A stretch of DNA of 64,000 nt from MVRV01 sp964469905 (GTDB lineage: Bacteria > Desulfobacterota > Syntrophia > Syntrophales > Smithellaceae), in NCBI GenBank assembly GCA_964469905.1, contig CAYXZW010000007.1:1-64000 (forward strand). The letters are read 5' to 3'. This document shows, piece after piece, positions 25,483 through 33,373 of this stretch. Made by a program: the position numbers and the translations under genes. Position 1 is the first letter of the stretch, and each line of letters starts with the position of its first letter. The notes beneath the pieces were generated by a model, which saw only the letters and a list, made by a program, of their open reading frames with translations, made no database searches and was not told where the DNA came from.

Positions 25483-26742
25483 CTAGAAAAAAGCCGATAC
25501 CACCATTGTCACCGACAGCCCGTTGAGAATAGCAACAGTCAACCAAGAGATAATGTTCATAGTCCGGCCATTAACATAATCACCCATGATGCGTCTATCG
25601 TTAATCAACAGCAGCATAAAAATTAAAATGAAGGGCAACAATATTCCATTAATAACCTGTGAATAATACATAATGGAAATCAGGGGCACATTGGGCAGCA
25701 GAATAATTCCCGCTCCCAGAAAAATCATAAAAGAGTAAAGTCCGTAAAATTGCGGTGCTTCCACAAATTTGGTATTCAGACTCGATTCCCAGCCAAATGC
25801 TTCACATATTGTATATGCAGTCGAAAGCGGCAGGATTGATGCCGCAAAAAGAGAAGCATTCAGCAAACCGAATGCAAACAACCAGGAACAGTAAACTCCG
25901 GCCAGAGGAGCCAGCGCCAATGCTGCGTCTTTCGCCGTATCAATTTTCAGGCCGTTTTGAAAAAGCGTAACCGCACAGAGCATAATAATAAAAAAAGCCA
26001 CCACATTGACTGTTATCGAACCAAAAATAACATCCATTCGGGCGAATTTATAACTTTCGGCCTTCAATCCTTTATCCACAATCGATGACTGTAAATAAAA
26101 CTGCATCCAGGGAGCAATGGTCGTTCCAATAATAGCAATAGCCATTGTCAGCATTCCGGTGTCAAACTTCAAATTGGGTGTAAATGCGGCCAGCCCTATT
26201 TCCTTCCAGTTCGGTTGCACCAGAAATCCGGAAATTATATAGGAAAGATAAAAGACACAGGCCAGTAAGAAAGCTTTTTCCACTGATTTATAATTTCCTT
26301 TTACCACGAGCCACCACACAAAAAAAGCACCGACAGGCACGGAAATATATTTGCTCACACCGAATATTTCCATGCTCGCCGCGATGCCGGCAAATTCCGA
26401 AACAGTGTTGCCCATATTGGACAAGAAAAGAATTATCATGAGGTAAAAGGTGATTTTTGCGCCGAAGCGCTCCCGGATCAGATCAGAAAGGCCTTTGCCG
26501 GAAACTACACCCATCCGGGCACTCATTTCCTGAATAATGATTAAAGCAACGGTTACCGGAATAAGTATCCAGAGCAGTTTTAACCCATACTGAGCGCCGG
26601 CCAGAGAATATGTAGTGATACCACCGGCGTCATTGTCAACCATGGAAGTAATAATTCCGGGGCCAATCAATGCAAAGAACAACCCCAGTTTCCAGAGGCC
26701 GGTTTGCAGCAATTTCTTCCAGAGCTGTGTGATATTTTCCAT
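25483..26742 (-). CDS. NRAMP-family transporter, NRMT-like (probable Mg/Mn uptake)
   Basis: 419 residues, about 11 membrane segments, proton-coupled divalent metal transporter fold. The metal site differs from Mn/Fe transporters: in segment 1 the canonical DPGN is D38-A-G-G41 (Asn lost) and in segment 6 the canonical GATVMP is G206-T-T-I-A210-P (Met lost). Loss of both Asn and Met is the described signature of the NRAMP-related magnesium transporters (NRMT, typified by an Eggerthella lenta protein). The gene upstream on the same strand encodes a soluble MgtE_N-CBS protein, which supports a magnesium role. Substrate remains an inference. Confidence 0.85.
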   Translation of the reverse strand: MENITQLWKKLLQTGLWKLGLFFALIGPGIITSMVDNDAGGITTYSLAGAQYGLKLLWILIPVTVALIIIQEMSARMGVVSGKGLSDLIRERFGAKITFYLMIILFLSNMGNTVSEFAGIAASMEIFGVSKYISVPVGAFFVWWLVVKGNYKSVEKAFLLACVFYLSYIISGFLVQPNWKEIGLAAFTPNLKFDTGMLTMAIAIIGTTIAPWMQFYLQSSIVDKGLKAESYKFARMDVIFGSITVNVVAFFIIMLCAVTLFQNGLKIDTAKDAALALAPLAGVYCSWLFAFGLLNASLFAASILPLSTAYTICEAFGWESSLNTKFVEAPQFYGLYSFMIFLGAGIILLPNVPLISIMYYSQVINGILLPFILIFMLLLINDRRIMGDYVNGRTMNIISWLTVAILNGLSVTMVVSAFF

Positions 26743-26798
26743 TACTTCAAATCCACTTAATTCTTAATTTCGATTAATTCATAACCCTATCAATTTTC

Positions 26799-26920
26799 CA
26801 ACCTTGTAAAAAAGGAAGCAGGCAAGGCGCGCAAATCCCGAGGAGTGAGAAGTACTTTTGCGTACGTCGCAACGACGAGGGATGCAGCGCAACGCAGCAT
26901 CCTGCCTTTTTACAAGGTTG
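26799..26920 (-). repeat. long palindromic repeat abutting the MgtE_N-CBS gene stop
   Basis: 122 bases with outer arms CAACCTTGTAAAAA and TTTTTACAAGGTTG, then GGAAGCAGGCAAGGCG pairing in part with CGCAACGCAGCATCCTGCC, and a central AGTACTTTTGCGTACGT region. It touches the TAA stop (26921-26923) of the minus-strand gene directly. It shares GGCAAGGCG and GCGCAACGC cores and overall design with 25358-25482, but the outer arms differ. Confidence 0.85.
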
Positions 26921-28183
26921 TTATTTCCCTAAATGCGGCGCCACCACATCCAAAAGATTCTTAAATATTATTGTTCCCTGCATCCGGTCATTTTCATCAA
27001 CAACCGGTATCGCGGTCAAGGCGTACTTGGCAAAATGTTCAGCGATTGTGTCATCTTTGTCATCGAGCTTTAGAGAAATAATCCGTTCATCCATGATTTC
27101 TTCAAGTCTTGTTCCGGATTCAGCCAGAATCAAATCTCGCAGTGTTATAACTCCCAGCAGGCGTTCTTCCTCGTCTGTTATATAGACATAATAAACCATA
27201 TCGACATCGGCGGCTTCCCGGCGCAATACTTCCATTACTTCGCCAACCTTGGTTTGACGAGAGAAACTCAAATAGGACGTAGTCATCATGCCGCCTGCTT
27301 CTCTTTCCGGGTGCGCTAAAAGTTCTTTGACATCCTCGGCAATTTCTTGTTCCATTTCATTTAAAATGCCTTCTGCTTTGGCTCTGGGTAAATCGCCCAG
27401 CAGGTCGGCAGCCTCAGAAAGAGACATTTCTTCAATAATTTCGGATGCATCTTCCGAATTGAGGTTATTAATCAAGCTCACCTGAATCTTGGGATCTGTT
27501 TCTTCAAGTGTTTCCGCTGCTGTTTCCACATCGAGAGACTGGAAAACGGCATTACGCTGCTTGATATCCAAATCTTCAAGAATATCAGCAAGATCGGCCG
27601 GATGAATTTGGCTGAGCCTATTCTGTGCTATGTTTAACTGCAAGCGGTCAGGTGAAAGCAGCGGTTGCACGAGTTTCCAGGAAATAAACTGATCGGACAA
27701 TTTATAATCGAAAAGCCCCTGAGATAAAACATCCATCGCTTTATCCAGACCTATCCGGCGGCTCAAACCGCGGAATCCAACATCGACATGGACCAGATGC
27801 AATCGGTTTTTTGTTTCCAGGAACTGGAGATCATTTACCCGCCGGACTTTTGCACCATCGGTATCAACAATCTGTTTATCCAAAAGATCATCACGCAATA
27901 AAAGCTCATTGGGTTGTAAATTCAAAACAGACGTTTCATTTGCCGAGTTTATCGCCACCGTTATATCTTCATCAATACCGACAACATTTTTCCATGGCAG
28001 AAAGAGCGGCTTTTTTTTCTGGGTAGAACCTAAAGTCATCCCGGTGACTAAAGGATAAGGGTCGACAAATTCAGCGGTGATGTCATAAACATGGCCGATT
28101 ACCAGACCTGATTCCTCAATAATTTTTTTCCCCAGAATCTCGCTTAGAAACACAAATACCTGAGGTTCGCGATTTACTGCCAT
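26921..28183 (-). CDS. PRC-barrel, MgtE N-domain and CBS-pair protein (soluble magnesium sensor-like)
   Basis: 420 residues from ATG 28183, which follows GGAGG; 15 upstream codons are open but lack a start with a ribosome binding site. No membrane segments. Residues about 8-75 and 95-150 look like two PRC-barrel units. Residues 191-295 are the MgtE cytoplasmic N domain (IHPADLADILEDL, EAADLLGDLP, HPEREAGGMMT), and 300-415 a CBS pair (YYVYITDEEERLLGVITLRD, AIPVVDENDRMQGTI). In MgtE these domains bind Mg2+ and gate the attached channel; the channel is absent here and an NRAMP-type transporter gene follows. Likely regulates that transporter, by inference. Confidence 0.88.
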   Translation of the reverse strand: MAVNREPQVFVFLSEILGKKIIEESGLVIGHVYDITAEFVDPYPLVTGMTLGSTQKKKPLFLPWKNVVGIDEDITVAINSANETSVLNLQPNELLLRDDLLDKQIVDTDGAKVRRVNDLQFLETKNRLHLVHVDVGFRGLSRRIGLDKAMDVLSQGLFDYKLSDQFISWKLVQPLLSPDRLQLNIAQNRLSQIHPADLADILEDLDIKQRNAVFQSLDVETAAETLEETDPKIQVSLINNLNSEDASEIIEEMSLSEAADLLGDLPRAKAEGILNEMEQEIAEDVKELLAHPEREAGGMMTTSYLSFSRQTKVGEVMEVLRREAADVDMVYYVYITDEEERLLGVITLRDLILAESGTRLEEIMDERIISLKLDDKDDTIAEHFAKYALTAIPVVDENDRMQGTIIFKNLLDVVAPHLGK

Positions 28184-28298
28184 ATGATAACCTCCAGTAT
28201 TTCGCCCTATATCATCATTTATTTTCAAACAAAAGTTATTTTGATTTTTTCATCTTGACAGCTCCGTCGCTTCGTTGTATGGAAGCTGCGGATTTATA

Positions 28299-28331
28299 CC
28301 TTTTAAATTAATCCAGCGAGATTGAAAAAGG
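28299..28331 (+). promoter_or_regulatory. PyrR-binding hairpin of the pyr leader
   Basis: CCTTTT (28299-28304) pairs with AAAAGG (28326-28331). The loop side holds ATCCAGCGAGATTG (28311-28324), very like the TCCAGAGAGGCTG PyrR-binding element of Bacillus pyr leaders, which also sits in a CCTTT/AAAGG stem. It precedes a terminator and the pyrR gene. UMP-bound PyrR would bind here and favour termination. Confidence 0.75.
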
Positions 28332-28365
28332 AACTGATCATGAAAATACTTCTCAACGCACATAG

Positions 28366-28397
28366 GCCTTTCTCCGTCATGGGGGAAGGCTTTTTTT
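28366..28397 (+). terminator. pyr attenuator terminator
   Basis: GCCTTTCTCC (28366-28375) pairs with GGGGGAAGGC (28381-28390) around loop GTCAT, followed by TTTTTTT to 28397. It ends 36 bases before the pyrR ATG, so it must be read through for expression. With the PyrR-binding hairpin just upstream it forms a transcription attenuator. Confidence 0.85.
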
Positions 28398-28433
28398 GTG
28401 CCCATAATCCTTTTAAGACCGGGGAAACTTTTT

Positions 28434-28982
28434 ATGGCGGAAAACAAAAGCATTAAAGTAGTTATGGACAAAGAAGTTATCGACCGTTCCCTGACCAGAA
28501 TTGCTTATGAAATTCTGGAAAAAAACAAGGGAATAAGCAATCTTGTTTTAGTCGGCATTCGCACCGGCGGGGTATATCTGGCGGAAAGACTGAAGAAGAA
28601 AATTTCCAGTATTGAAGGAGAAGAAATCCCGCTGGGTGTTTTAGACATCACCCTCTACCGTGATGACATTTCTATATCTAAAAAGAAACCGAGCCTGGGA
28701 AAAACTAAAATTCTTTTTTCCCTCGATGACAAGAAAGTTGTTCTGGTCGATGACGTTCTTTTTACCGGCCGGACGATCCGTGCCGCAATGGATGCCCTGA
28801 TCGATTTCGGCCGCCCTAAAATGATTCAACTGGCCGTTCTAATTGATCGCGGCCATCGCGAGCTTCCCATTAGAGCTGATTTTGTCGGAAAGAACCTACC
28901 CTCTTCCCTCTGGGAAGCCGTGACTGTTAATCTGGTGGAAAAAACCGGCGTGGATGAAGTCATTATCGAAGAGGGAACTTAA
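28434..28982 (+). CDS. pyrR: bifunctional pyr regulator / uracil phosphoribosyltransferase PyrR
   Basis: RNA-binding attenuation protein for the pyr genes that also has uracil phosphoribosyltransferase activity. 182 residues from ATG 28434; upstream codons lie in the attenuator. The PRPP-binding loop is VVLVDDVLFTGRTIRAAMDAL; other family signatures are LVGIRTGGVYLAERL, LDITLYRDD and VLIDRGHRELPIRADFVGKN. It heads pyrR-pyrB-pyrC-recO and sits behind its own target leader, as in Firmicutes. Confidence 0.96.
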   Translation: MAENKSIKVVMDKEVIDRSLTRIAYEILEKNKGISNLVLVGIRTGGVYLAERLKKKISSIEGEEIPLGVLDITLYRDDISISKKKPSLGKTKILFSLDDKKVVLVDDVLFTGRTIRAAMDALIDFGRPKMIQLAVLIDRGHRELPIRADFVGKNLPSSLWEAVTVNLVEKTGVDEVIIEEGT

Positions 28983-29005
28983 ATTCAGTTTTTCAAGGCA
29001 TGCTT

Positions 29006-29932
29006 ATGAAATTTAATCGCAAAGACATTCTCGGCATTCAGGATCTTTCCGTCGACGAAATAAACGTTATTTTAGAAACAGCCGAATCGTTCCTGGAAAT
29101 CTCCACCCGCGAAATCAAAAAAGTACCGACACTGCGCGGCAAGACCATCATCAACCTGTTTTTTGAAGCCAGCACCAGAACTCGGACATCTTTTGAAATC
29201 GCCGGCAAACGGCTCAGCGCCGATACTATTAACATCTCCGCCTCCACCAGTTCCGTCGTCAAGGGAGAAACGCTGATCGATACGGCGCGCAATCTGGAAG
29301 CCATGAATCCTGATGTCATTGTTATCCGCCACAGCGCTGCCGGCGCCCCGCATCTTCTGGCAACTCTGGTTAAACAATCCATTATTAATGCCGGTGACGG
29401 CGCTCACGAACATCCCACACAGGCACTCCTCGACATGATGACGATTAAAGAAAAGAAAGGCACGCTCGAAGGCCTTAAAGTTGCCATTGTCGGCGATATC
29501 GCCCACAGCCGGGTTGCCCGCTCCAATATTTACGGATTAGCCAAAATGGGCGCCCGGGTCGTTTTGGCTGGCCCGGCGACGATGCTGCCCCGCGGCATTG
29601 AACAAATGGGAGTAAAAGCTTATACAAAGCTGGAAGATGCCATCTGCGACGCCGATGTCGTAATGATGCTGCGAATTCAGATCGAACGTGAAAAGCATAA
29701 TATCTTCCCGTCGCTGAGGGAATATTCCCAACATTACTGCCTGAACAGCCGCAACATCAAGCTGGCGAAACCAGATGCAATAGTTATGCATCCCGGCCCT
29801 ATCAACCGGGGGGTGGAAATATCGCCGGATATCGCCGACGATTTATCCCGTTCGGTAATTCTTGATCAGGTAAATAAAGGCGTGGCTGTAAGAATGGCGC
29901 TGCTTTATTTACTAACTGGAGGCGATGAATGA
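29006..29932 (+). CDS. pyrB: aspartate carbamoyltransferase catalytic subunit
   Basis: Condenses carbamoyl phosphate with aspartate in pyrimidine synthesis. 308 residues from ATG 29006 (AAGG 7 bases upstream); ATG 29000 is too close to the ribosome binding site. Carbamoyl phosphate loop FFEASTRTRTSFE, the 80s loop SVVKGETLIDT, IRHSAAGAPH, DGAHEHPTQALLD, and MHPGPINRGVEI with aspartate contacts. No pyrI regulatory subunit gene is adjacent. Overlaps pyrC by ATGA. Confidence 0.97.
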   Translation: MKFNRKDILGIQDLSVDEINVILETAESFLEISTREIKKVPTLRGKTIINLFFEASTRTRTSFEIAGKRLSADTINISASTSSVVKGETLIDTARNLEAMNPDVIVIRHSAAGAPHLLATLVKQSIINAGDGAHEHPTQALLDMMTIKEKKGTLEGLKVAIVGDIAHSRVARSNIYGLAKMGARVVLAGPATMLPRGIEQMGVKAYTKLEDAICDADVVMMLRIQIEREKHNIFPSLREYSQHYCLNSRNIKLAKPDAIVMHPGPINRGVEISPDIADDLSRSVILDQVNKGVAVRMALLYLLTGGDE

Positions 29933-31236
29933 AAATGCTTTTAACCGGCGCCAGGGTAATCGACCCCGGCCAAAAGATAGATGAAATAATGGACATAATG
30001 CTCGCAGACGGGAAAATATGCCAAACAGGTGTTGATCTTCTCCGGTCGGCAAAATCCAAAGATGCAGCAAAAACCAAAGTCATTGACCTTTCCGGAATGG
30101 TGCTTACTCCCGGTTTAATCGATATGCATACACACCTGCGTGAACCCGGTCAGGAATACAAAGAAACCGTGGCATCCGGTTCGCAGGCCGCCGTGGCCGG
30201 CGGTTTTACATCTATTGCCTGTATGCCGAACACCGATCCCATCAACGATAACCGTTCGATTACTGAATTCATCAAAAGAAAATCTCTGGAAGCCTCAATG
30301 GCTAATGTTTACCCGATTGGCGCCATCAGTAAAGATTCCGCCGGCGTTAAGCTTGCAGAATTCTGGGACATGAAAGAAGCGGGCATAATTGCCCTTTCCG
30401 ACGACGGCAAACCGGTTATGAATGCCGCCCTGATGCGGCATGCCATGGAATATGCCTGGTCGCTTGACCTGCCTGTTATCTCTCATTGCGAAGATACGAA
30501 TCTTTCCACCGGTGGCCAGATGAACGAAGGATATTACTCCACAATACTGGGCTTGCGCGGCATACCCAGTATTGCCGAAGAAGCCATGATTGCCCGCGAT
30601 ATTTTAATTGCCGAATTCACTAATGCCGCTGTGCACATCGCTCATGTCAGCACCGCAGGCTCTGTGCGCCTGATCCGGGAGGCCAAAAAAAGAGGCCTGA
30701 AGATAACTGCGGAAACAGCACCGCACTATTTCACCCTTACCGATGAAAAACTCCTGACATACAGCACCAGTTTAAAAGTTAATCCGCCCCTGCGCAGCGG
30801 CACCGATGTAGCGGCTATCAAAGAAGGTCTGGCCGATGGAACCATCGATGCCATTGTCACCGATCATGCTCCGCATGCCCGCACGGATAAGGAGTTGGAA
30901 TTTGAATACGCCGCCAACGGTATCAGCGGCCTGGAGACATCGCTCGGCTTAAGCTTACGGCTGGTGCGCGAAGGCGTGCTCACCTTACCTCAGCTGATAG
31001 CTACCATGAGCCTCAATCCCGCGCGAATCCTGAACTTGCCGAAAGGAACTCTTAAGACGGGAGCCGATGCCGACATCACGGTAATTAACCTTCAGTTGCC
31101 ATGGACTGTCGATGTCCGGACATTTCATTCCAGAGGTAAAAACTCTCCCTTTCATGGTTGGGAAATGAAGGGAAAAGCTATTTTAACCATCGTCGGCGGA
31201 GAGATTAAGTACGCCGATCCCAGCCTTAATCTATGA
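29929..31236 (+). CDS. pyrC: dihydroorotase
   Basis: Cyclises carbamoyl aspartate to dihydroorotate. 435 residues, the type I class (long form with an amidohydrolase barrel). Zinc ligands: DMHTHLREPGQEYKET, ISHCEDTNLS, HIAHVSTAGS and TDHAPHARTDKE. Unlike inactive PyrC partners of some complexes, all metal ligands are kept. ATGA overlaps with both pyrB and recO show translational coupling. Confidence 0.96.
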   Translation: MKMLLTGARVIDPGQKIDEIMDIMLADGKICQTGVDLLRSAKSKDAAKTKVIDLSGMVLTPGLIDMHTHLREPGQEYKETVASGSQAAVAGGFTSIACMPNTDPINDNRSITEFIKRKSLEASMANVYPIGAISKDSAGVKLAEFWDMKEAGIIALSDDGKPVMNAALMRHAMEYAWSLDLPVISHCEDTNLSTGGQMNEGYYSTILGLRGIPSIAEEAMIARDILIAEFTNAAVHIAHVSTAGSVRLIREAKKRGLKITAETAPHYFTLTDEKLLTYSTSLKVNPPLRSGTDVAAIKEGLADGTIDAIVTDHAPHARTDKELEFEYAANGISGLETSLGLSLRLVREGVLTLPQLIATMSLNPARILNLPKGTLKTGADADITVINLQLPWTVDVRTFHSRGKNSPFHGWEMKGKAILTIVGGEIKYADPSLNL

Positions 31237-32006
31237 GTGCCCGGGAAAGCCATAAAACAACCGGATTTGTGCTCCGCTGCCTTAGTTATGGAGAATCCGA
31301 TCTGATTGTAACCTTCTACAGTAATGATTTCGGCAAACTCAAAGGCATAGCCAAAGGCGCCAAGCGCAGTAAAAAAAGATTTGCCAATGTCTTTGAGCCC
31401 TTCTCACTCACTAATATTATCTTTACCCGCAAAAGTCGCGATATGCTTGCTTTTATTGAATCCTGTGAGATCATCGACCATTATGACACCATCCGCCGGG
31501 ATCTGGAAAAAACATTGATTGCCTCATATTTCATCGATCTTACCGACCATTTCAGCCCGGAAGGAAAAAAGAATGAAAAAATATTTGAGCTTCTGGAAGC
31601 TTTTTTAAGATTGCTCGGCACAGAAAAAGCATCGCACGCATTAGTGCGGTTTTTTGAAATGCGGATATTGAAATTAGCCGGATTTGACCCTGCTTTAGAC
31701 CATTGCATTATGTGCAAAACACCCGTTGCCAACGGCAGTTCTTATTATTTCTATGCCACCGAAGGCGGAATTAAATGTGCAGAATGCGCCAAGCCCCAAC
31801 GTTATGATATATCCATCTCCGCCGGAACCGTCCGAACATTGCTCCTGGGCAAAGACATGGACATTGATAAAATTAAATTAATCGCACTGTCTGATTCTCT
31901 TGCCCGCGAATCCCGCAACATTCTTGTAGGCTTTATTGCGCATGTACTTAGCCGTGAAGTAAAGTCACTGAAAGTCATGGAACAGGTGCAAAAACTTTGT
32001 CTGTAG
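31233..32006 (+). CDS. recO: DNA repair protein RecO
   Basis: Loads RecA at gaps with RecR in the RecFOR pathway. 257 residues. N-terminal OB fold (TTGFVLRCLSYGESDLIVTFYS, KLKGIAKGAKRSKKRF), a helical middle and a zinc site CIMCKTP with CAECAKP. Overlaps pyrC by four bases. A small unpaired-T hairpin (GATTGCC/GGCAATC, 32013-32045) follows the stop. Confidence 0.94.
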   Translation: MSARESHKTTGFVLRCLSYGESDLIVTFYSNDFGKLKGIAKGAKRSKKRFANVFEPFSLTNIIFTRKSRDMLAFIESCEIIDHYDTIRRDLEKTLIASYFIDLTDHFSPEGKKNEKIFELLEAFLRLLGTEKASHALVRFFEMRILKLAGFDPALDHCIMCKTPVANGSSYYFYATEGGIKCAECAKPQRYDISISAGTVRTLLLGKDMDIDKIKLIALSDSLARESRNILVGFIAHVLSREVKSLKVMEQVQKLCL

Positions 32007-32060
32007 AGAGTTGATTGCCATACTATCAATAACGTAAGGGCAATCAGGTTCAAGATTTCC

Positions 32061-32089
32061 TTGACATACATGATCGATATTCTTATAGT
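32061..32089 (+). promoter_or_regulatory. sigma70 promoter for the MNT/HEPN pair
   Basis: TTGACA (32061-32066), a 17-base spacer and TATAGT (32084-32089). The predicted start is near 32096, 80 bases before the first gene. Confidence 0.65.
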
Positions 32090-32175
32090 TCAACCACGAC
32101 CGAGCAGTGTCTTATCAAACAAAATCAAATGCTTTTACAGGATTAATCTTAGAATTGATTTGAGGAAGAATATAT

Positions 32176-32589
32176 ATGCTCCAAAATACAAAAGATTCAG
32201 AAATAATTACAAGATTGACAGATTTTTTTGGAAAAAAGTCTGAAGGTTTGCTTGTTTTTCTCTTTGGCTCCGCAACAAGCGGGAAAATGGCCGAAGGAAG
32301 CGATATAGATATCGGGATACTTTTTGAATACCAGCCTGATGTTTACGAGATAAATGAACTGAAAAGTGAATTGAATACGATATTAAAAAGAGACATTGAT
32401 ATAGCTGTGTTAAATTCTGCTTCACCTATTTTAAAGATGCAGGTCTTGAAAAATGGCGTTTTGGCTTTTGCAAAAGATAAAAAGATTTATAACCAGTTTC
32501 ATGTGGATACAATCAATCAATATGATGATTTAAAACAGACGAGGAAGACATGTGAGGATAATATTCTGAAAGGAAGAATATATGCCTGA
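32176..32589 (+). CDS. mntA: MNT-domain antitoxin (nucleotidyltransferase)
   Basis: 137 residues, the antitoxin of a type VII MNT/HEPN toxin-antitoxin system, which adenylylates and so silences the HEPN toxin. The active-site motif GSX10DXD is intact (GSATSGKMAEGSDID), with a third carboxylate in RDIDIAVL. ATG 32176 follows GAGGAAG. It overlaps the HEPN gene by eight bases. The pair is inserted between recO and a helicase gene and may be a recent arrival. Confidence 0.9.
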   Translation: MLQNTKDSEIITRLTDFFGKKSEGLLVFLFGSATSGKMAEGSDIDIGILFEYQPDVYEINELKSELNTILKRDIDIAVLNSASPILKMQVLKNGVLAFAKDKKIYNQFHVDTINQYDDLKQTRKTCEDNILKGRIYA

Positions 32590-33007
32590 TAAAGATGTTG
32601 TTTTTGCAAAAGCTGCTTCTATCCAAAAGTGCCTGAGACGAATCAAGGAAGTTACAGCGTTGAACCCTGATTCCCTTGACGAAATGAACATACAGGATAT
32701 TTTTGTATTAAACCTCCAAAGGGCGGTGCAATCTACCATTGACCTTGCGGCGCATATTATTGCTTCGGAAGGTTTAGGTGTGCCGGATACAATCAAGGAT
32801 AATATTGTGCGGCTGGAACAAGCAGGAATTCTCAGCAAAGATTTATCTAGAAAGGCACAGTCAATGGTCGGCTTCAGAAATATTGCCATCCATGAATATC
32901 AGGCGCTAAATGTAGATATCCTGAAAACCATTCTTGTCAAACATCTTAAAGACCTGGAAGACTTTTATGCAGCTGTCCTTCTACATTTTAATTATGCAAA
33001 GCATTAA
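32582..33007 (+). CDS. hepT: HEPN-domain toxin (HepT, DUF86 family)
   Basis: 141 residues, a helical ribonuclease toxin. The catalytic RX4HXY motif is intact as R-N-I-A-I-H-E-Y in the segment MVGFRNIAIHEYQALN. In characterised pairs the MNT partner adenylylates the tyrosine of this motif. Overlaps mntA by eight bases, so translation is coupled. No downstream gene follows in the operon. Confidence 0.9.
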   Translation: MPDKDVVFAKAASIQKCLRRIKEVTALNPDSLDEMNIQDIFVLNLQRAVQSTIDLAAHIIASEGLGVPDTIKDNIVRLEQAGILSKDLSRKAQSMVGFRNIAIHEYQALNVDILKTILVKHLKDLEDFYAAVLLHFNYAKH

Positions 33008-33064
33008 TTATTCGGTCACTCAATCCATATTATGTGATTCAAGATTTCAAAAATCATAAATCCT

Positions 33065-33093
33065 TTGACAAACAAAATCATTTTCCATATTAT
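33065..33093 (+). promoter_or_regulatory. strong sigma70 promoter with a long leader before the DEAD-box helicase
   Basis: TTGACA (33065-33070), a 17-base spacer and TATTAT (33088-33093). The predicted start is near 33100, giving a leader of about 270 bases (33100-33373) without a credible gene; cold-induced helicase mRNAs often have long leaders. Confidence 0.6.
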
Positions 33094-33373
33094 TAAAAAC
33101 ACAAGTGGTGGCGTTTATTAAATTTTACTTCCACCCATTTCCCGGTAAATACGTTTGGTTCCCTGCGGCGCACCACAAAAACATATATGAACGTCCGTCC
33201 ACAAGAAGCTACTATTTACTGGTATGTAACAGCGTGAGAACTTATCTCCAGCAATGACTCCGCCTTCGGAATGTCTGAAGCCCTGCCTTCATCATACCCT
33301 GAATTATATTGCGATTGCTTTTATCTTGTTTCAATTGTATTTAGCATCCCCATTGACATTATAGCGAGGCGCC

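Noticed and set aside
33187..33237. A 16-codon leader peptide (MNVRPQEATIYWYVTA) before the DEAD-box helicase
   Set aside because: No ribosome binding site, and no run of regulatory codons that would suggest attenuation.
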